Shown here: positions 50,838 through 53,086 of the stretch, one piece after another | Layout of the letters: the number at the start of each line of letters is the position of its first letter | Position numbering within the stretch: position 1 is the first letter of the stretch | Origin: CAVURW01 sp963743595 | GTDB lineage: Bacteria; Verrucomicrobiota; Verrucomicrobiia; Methylacidiphilales; UBA1321 | Assembly (NCBI GenBank): GCA_963743595.1 | Contig: CAVURW010000046.1 | Coordinates: 1 to 53,086, forward strand | Direction of reading: 5' to 3' | Length of the DNA: 53,086 nucleotides | Position numbers and translations under genes: made by a program | Notes under the pieces: generated by a model | The model's database searches: none | Seen by the model: the letters and a program-made list of their open reading frames with translations, nothing else | Told to the model about the DNA's origin: nothing

Positions 50838-50913
50838 AACCGGGTAAGGAGTTGATATTACTACCAACTCCTCCCCTTGGAACCGGACTTGAAAGTTTCC
50901 CTTCATCCGGCTC
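50838..50913 (-). ncRNA. Group II intron domains V and VI
   Basis: On the minus strand 50913-50880 is a 34-nt domain V: GAGCCGGATGAAGGGAAACT followed by TTCAAGTCCGGTTC, with the AGC catalytic triad and a GAAA tetraloop. It starts 38 bases after the reverse transcriptase stop. Domain VI follows at about 50876-50842: GGAGTTG and CAACTCC arms with a candidate bulged branch A in CCTTACCC. The exact 3' splice site is unresolved (about 50835-50842). Confidence 0.85.
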
Positions 50914-50951
50914 GAGCCGTGAGAAGTCCTGCTGTAGAAGGCAGAACCGAG

Positions 50952-52457
50952 TCATGTTACGGGAGGCTGTTTCGGGTTCATTCGAATGCCAAACTTCTTA
51001 AAGAGGGGGCGCTCTTCAAAATACGAATACCAGGCCGGGTCGAAAGGATTGGCATCGATTCGAAGTCGGCGGAAACGGACGATGCGTACCTGACTCAAGC
51101 AGAGTAGCTTGGCCCAGATGCTTTGCCCCTTATCGGTCCGTTTTCCGGTATCCGCAGCAAACACCTTCTTGCCATTAAAGTATCGCCAGTACTTATGGAC
51201 GATCCAGGGAAATGGCTTGTGCTGGTGGCGGCGTTTAGCCCAGAACCAGAGACAGTTTTGCACGGCGATTTCCATCCAGCAAAAGCGGCGTTTGGACACC
51301 GCATGCCGATGGTAATTGGACCAGCCGCGCAGGATGGGATTGAGTTGTTTGATCACGGCCACTTGGTCGAGGGCACCCGAACGGTCGATGGCCTGCCGAA
51401 CTTTATCCAAGCACGCGAGGGTGTTTTTCTTGGAGGGTTGGATCAGCAGGGTACCGTTGTACTTGCGTACGTTTTGGCCGAGGAAATCAAACCCTTTGTC
51501 GATATGCGTGATTTTGGTCTTTTCGGGTGAAAGGACCAGCCCTCGGTCGCACAAAAACTGCTCGACCAAGGGACGCACTTCATTTTCAAGCAAGGTTTTA
51601 TCCGCTGCGGTGATAATGAAGTCATCGGCGTACCGTACCAAGTGGACTTTGGGGTTATGGCGGAGGCTCTTCTTAATTACGATGGGAAATCGTTCTTTCA
51701 GAAGGCTTTCCAACCCATCCAAGGTCATGTTGGCCAGGGTTGGGGAAATGATCCCGCCCTGAGGAGTTCCCGCGACTGTGGGGAACAGGGTTCGATTTTC
51801 GACAAAACCGGCCTTTAACCACTTACTCAGGATGCCCCGGTTCATGGGAATGTTCCGCAGCATCCAATCGTGACTGATATGATCAAAACATCCTTTAATA
51901 TCACCCTCCAAAATCCACTGGGGCGAGTACTCCTTGGACAAGATGCCGTGGCATTGCTCCAAGGCATCGTGGGTGGACCGTTCGGGGCGAAATCCATAGG
52001 AGTTTCGATCCGCCAGGGTCTCCGCAATCGGGATCAGGCCGAGCAGGTGAAGTGCCTGCATCGCTCGATCCTTCATGGTGGGGATGCCCAGCGGGCGAAG
52101 CTTACCGTTGGATTTGGGGATGTAAATGCGCCGTAACGGCTGGGGCCGATAGCCCCGACCGCCCAGCGACTCAATCGCCACTGCTTTGCTGGCCAGAGTC
52201 TTCCAGAGAACCCGGTCGACTCCCGCCGTGCGTTTGCCTTTATTTTCCGTAACTCGTTTCACGGCCAAGGCTCGACCGGAAAACGAATGGGTCAAGAGTC
52301 GCTGCAAGGCTTGCACCTTGCCCCAACGCTTTTCCCGTATGCTCTTGACGATACGCGCTTGCAGCCTGCGCACAAATTGCTCACACTTTTTCCAGTTGAT
52401 CTGGTTCCAGTTGAGCGCTTTATCGGAGGGCGCACACATGGGGTTAACCATGTTCAT
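50952..52457 (-). CDS. ltrA: Group II intron reverse transcriptase/maturase
   Basis: A 501-residue intron-encoded protein. Reverse transcriptase motifs: RRIYIPKSNGKLRPLGIPTMKDRA (about 109-132), the first catalytic Asp in EGDIKGCFD (D186), TPQGGIISPTLANM (231-244), and RYADDF with D278 and D279. A GIIM maturase/X domain follows (LNPILRGWSNYHRH). The C-terminus (FRRLRIDANPFDPAWYSYFEERP) matches the start of the usual HNH endonuclease region but ends before its CxxC pairs, so endonuclease activity is probably absent. AGGAGG lies eight bases upstream of the ATG. Confidence 0.95.
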   Translation of the reverse strand: MNMVNPMCAPSDKALNWNQINWKKCEQFVRRLQARIVKSIREKRWGKVQALQRLLTHSFSGRALAVKRVTENKGKRTAGVDRVLWKTLASKAVAIESLGGRGYRPQPLRRIYIPKSNGKLRPLGIPTMKDRAMQALHLLGLIPIAETLADRNSYGFRPERSTHDALEQCHGILSKEYSPQWILEGDIKGCFDHISHDWMLRNIPMNRGILSKWLKAGFVENRTLFPTVAGTPQGGIISPTLANMTLDGLESLLKERFPIVIKKSLRHNPKVHLVRYADDFIITAADKTLLENEVRPLVEQFLCDRGLVLSPEKTKITHIDKGFDFLGQNVRKYNGTLLIQPSKKNTLACLDKVRQAIDRSGALDQVAVIKQLNPILRGWSNYHRHAVSKRRFCWMEIAVQNCLWFWAKRRHQHKPFPWIVHKYWRYFNGKKVFAADTGKRTDKGQSIWAKLLCLSQVRIVRFRRLRIDANPFDPAWYSYFEERPLFKKFGIRMNPKQPPVT

Positions 52458-53086
52458 TTGACATTCCCTCCTAAGCAGGTTCTACGAACTCTCTCGTCAT
52501 TCACGACCAGTTGGAAGTGGGCACACTTTCGTGTTGAAGATCGTCTTCTATCCGTTCCATTACAGAACAGCATTTGCTTTTTCCAACCTCTCATACCCGC
52601 TATCTCATCAGTGCTCCTTACGGAGACGCCTGCCCAGTGAAGGCAAGATATCGGGCTTATCCTGTTTCGATACAAGTACACGATTGGTTTAGTCTCTGAT
52701 AGTATGCCGGCGGTTCTGTGATCCGTGTGCTTCCCGTCTAACAGAAGACAACTCACCGCTTTACCATTTTGGTCAGAGCCTACCAGCGTTTTGGGCTCTT
52801 TCGTATTAACGACACTTTTACTCAGTTCACTTACATTAGACTTGCCAATCAGCCTGTCCCTATGCCCAATTAACGCTATCAGGCTCAGGGCACACTTCAC
52901 AGTGAGCCCCGCCTCATGATGAGGATGGGATGATGTCACGGCAGCTTTTGACCCGGGAGTTACCCCCCGCGCCAATGCCGCTAGGCTACTGCGGACGGAA
53001 CCGCAGGTTCTTCTTATGGTGTCACCTGACTTCATATAGAACACTACTTGTATCAACATCAGTTCGCAAAAGACGCAATACGTTTA

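Larger units (their letters stand above)
50838..53025 (-). mobile_element. Group II intron (approximate ends)
   Basis: A self-splicing retroelement of about 2.2 kb. From the right: domains I-III in about 53025-52460, the maturase in domain IV, then V and VI. The 5' end is proposed at the GTGACACC on the minus strand at 53025, a variant of the GUGYG consensus; a conserved GGGGGGTAACTCCCGGG stem lies about 65 bases inside. The 201-codon antisense-looking frame at 52454-53059 is part of the RNA, not a gene. The left exon is the 49931-50834 stretch. Confidence 0.8.

Noticed and set aside
52454..53059. 201-codon minus-strand ORF upstream of the reverse transcriptase
   Set aside because: It coincides with the folded domains I-III of the group II intron and runs into the maturase start.

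Overview
The window looks like chromosomal DNA (moderate GC) from a Gram-negative bacterium, most likely of the Verrucomicrobiota/PVC group. The envelope is diderm: lpxD, an OmpH/Skp chaperone and a complete type II secretion-type operon with a secretin are present. The PVC placement is an inference from the gene mix: a secreted formylglycine sulfatase, Sel1 arrays, LprI-like (DUF1311) proteins, a CsgG-like relic, A/G-FTL prepilins and a compact E-F-x-G-H-I-J-K-L-M-C-D order. No rRNA or tRNA gene was seen.

Layout. 1-1.0 kb: orphan SUKH-type immunity gene and a doubtful ORF. 1.3-6.7 kb: minus-strand housekeeping and envelope genes (sulfatase, N-carbamoylputrescine amidase, lpxD, ompH/skp, two LprI-like proteins). 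6.8-10.1 kb: LCAT-like hydrolase and a polytopic GT-C-like protein on the plus strand. 10.1-16.7 kb: a minus-strand cluster of a small GHAH/HEEH protein, an LRR protein and two Sel1-repeat proteins, one of 1053 residues. 17.0-18.4 kb: two Imm11/DUF1629-type immunity genes, one frameshifted. 18.6-22.2 kb: ABC exporter pair and hisC. 22.3-22.8 kb: decayed CsgG-like gene followed by a long inverted repeat. 22.8-34.1 kb: mixed small genes (SGNH hydrolase, DUF3806, esterase, two DUF3592, class IV aminotransferase, M3 peptidase, DUF1648, thioredoxin, Phd/PIN toxin-antitoxin pair). 34.1-36.6 kb: AT-richer accessory stretch with a 26-copy 14-bp minisatellite and unrecognised ORFs. 36.6-49.9 kb: a DUF1573-rhodanese protein, then the T2SS operon read right to left. 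49.9-53.0 kb: a hairpin-rich intergenic stretch and a group II intron with its reverse transcriptase.

How the genes fit together. The operon from 49930 to 37684 encodes an ATPase (E), platform protein (F), an extra exported protein, pseudopilins G-H-I-J-K, assembly proteins L and M, a GspC-like linker, the secretin D and two small exported paralogues. Stop/start overlaps of 1-20 bases through most of it imply translational coupling. No prepilin peptidase is in the window. skp-lpxD is the classical outer-membrane biogenesis pair. The Sel1/LRR cluster is the best candidate for an undescribed multi-gene unit. The hairpin element at 22676-22786 has related copies at about 34182-34311, suggesting a dispersed non-coding repeat family.
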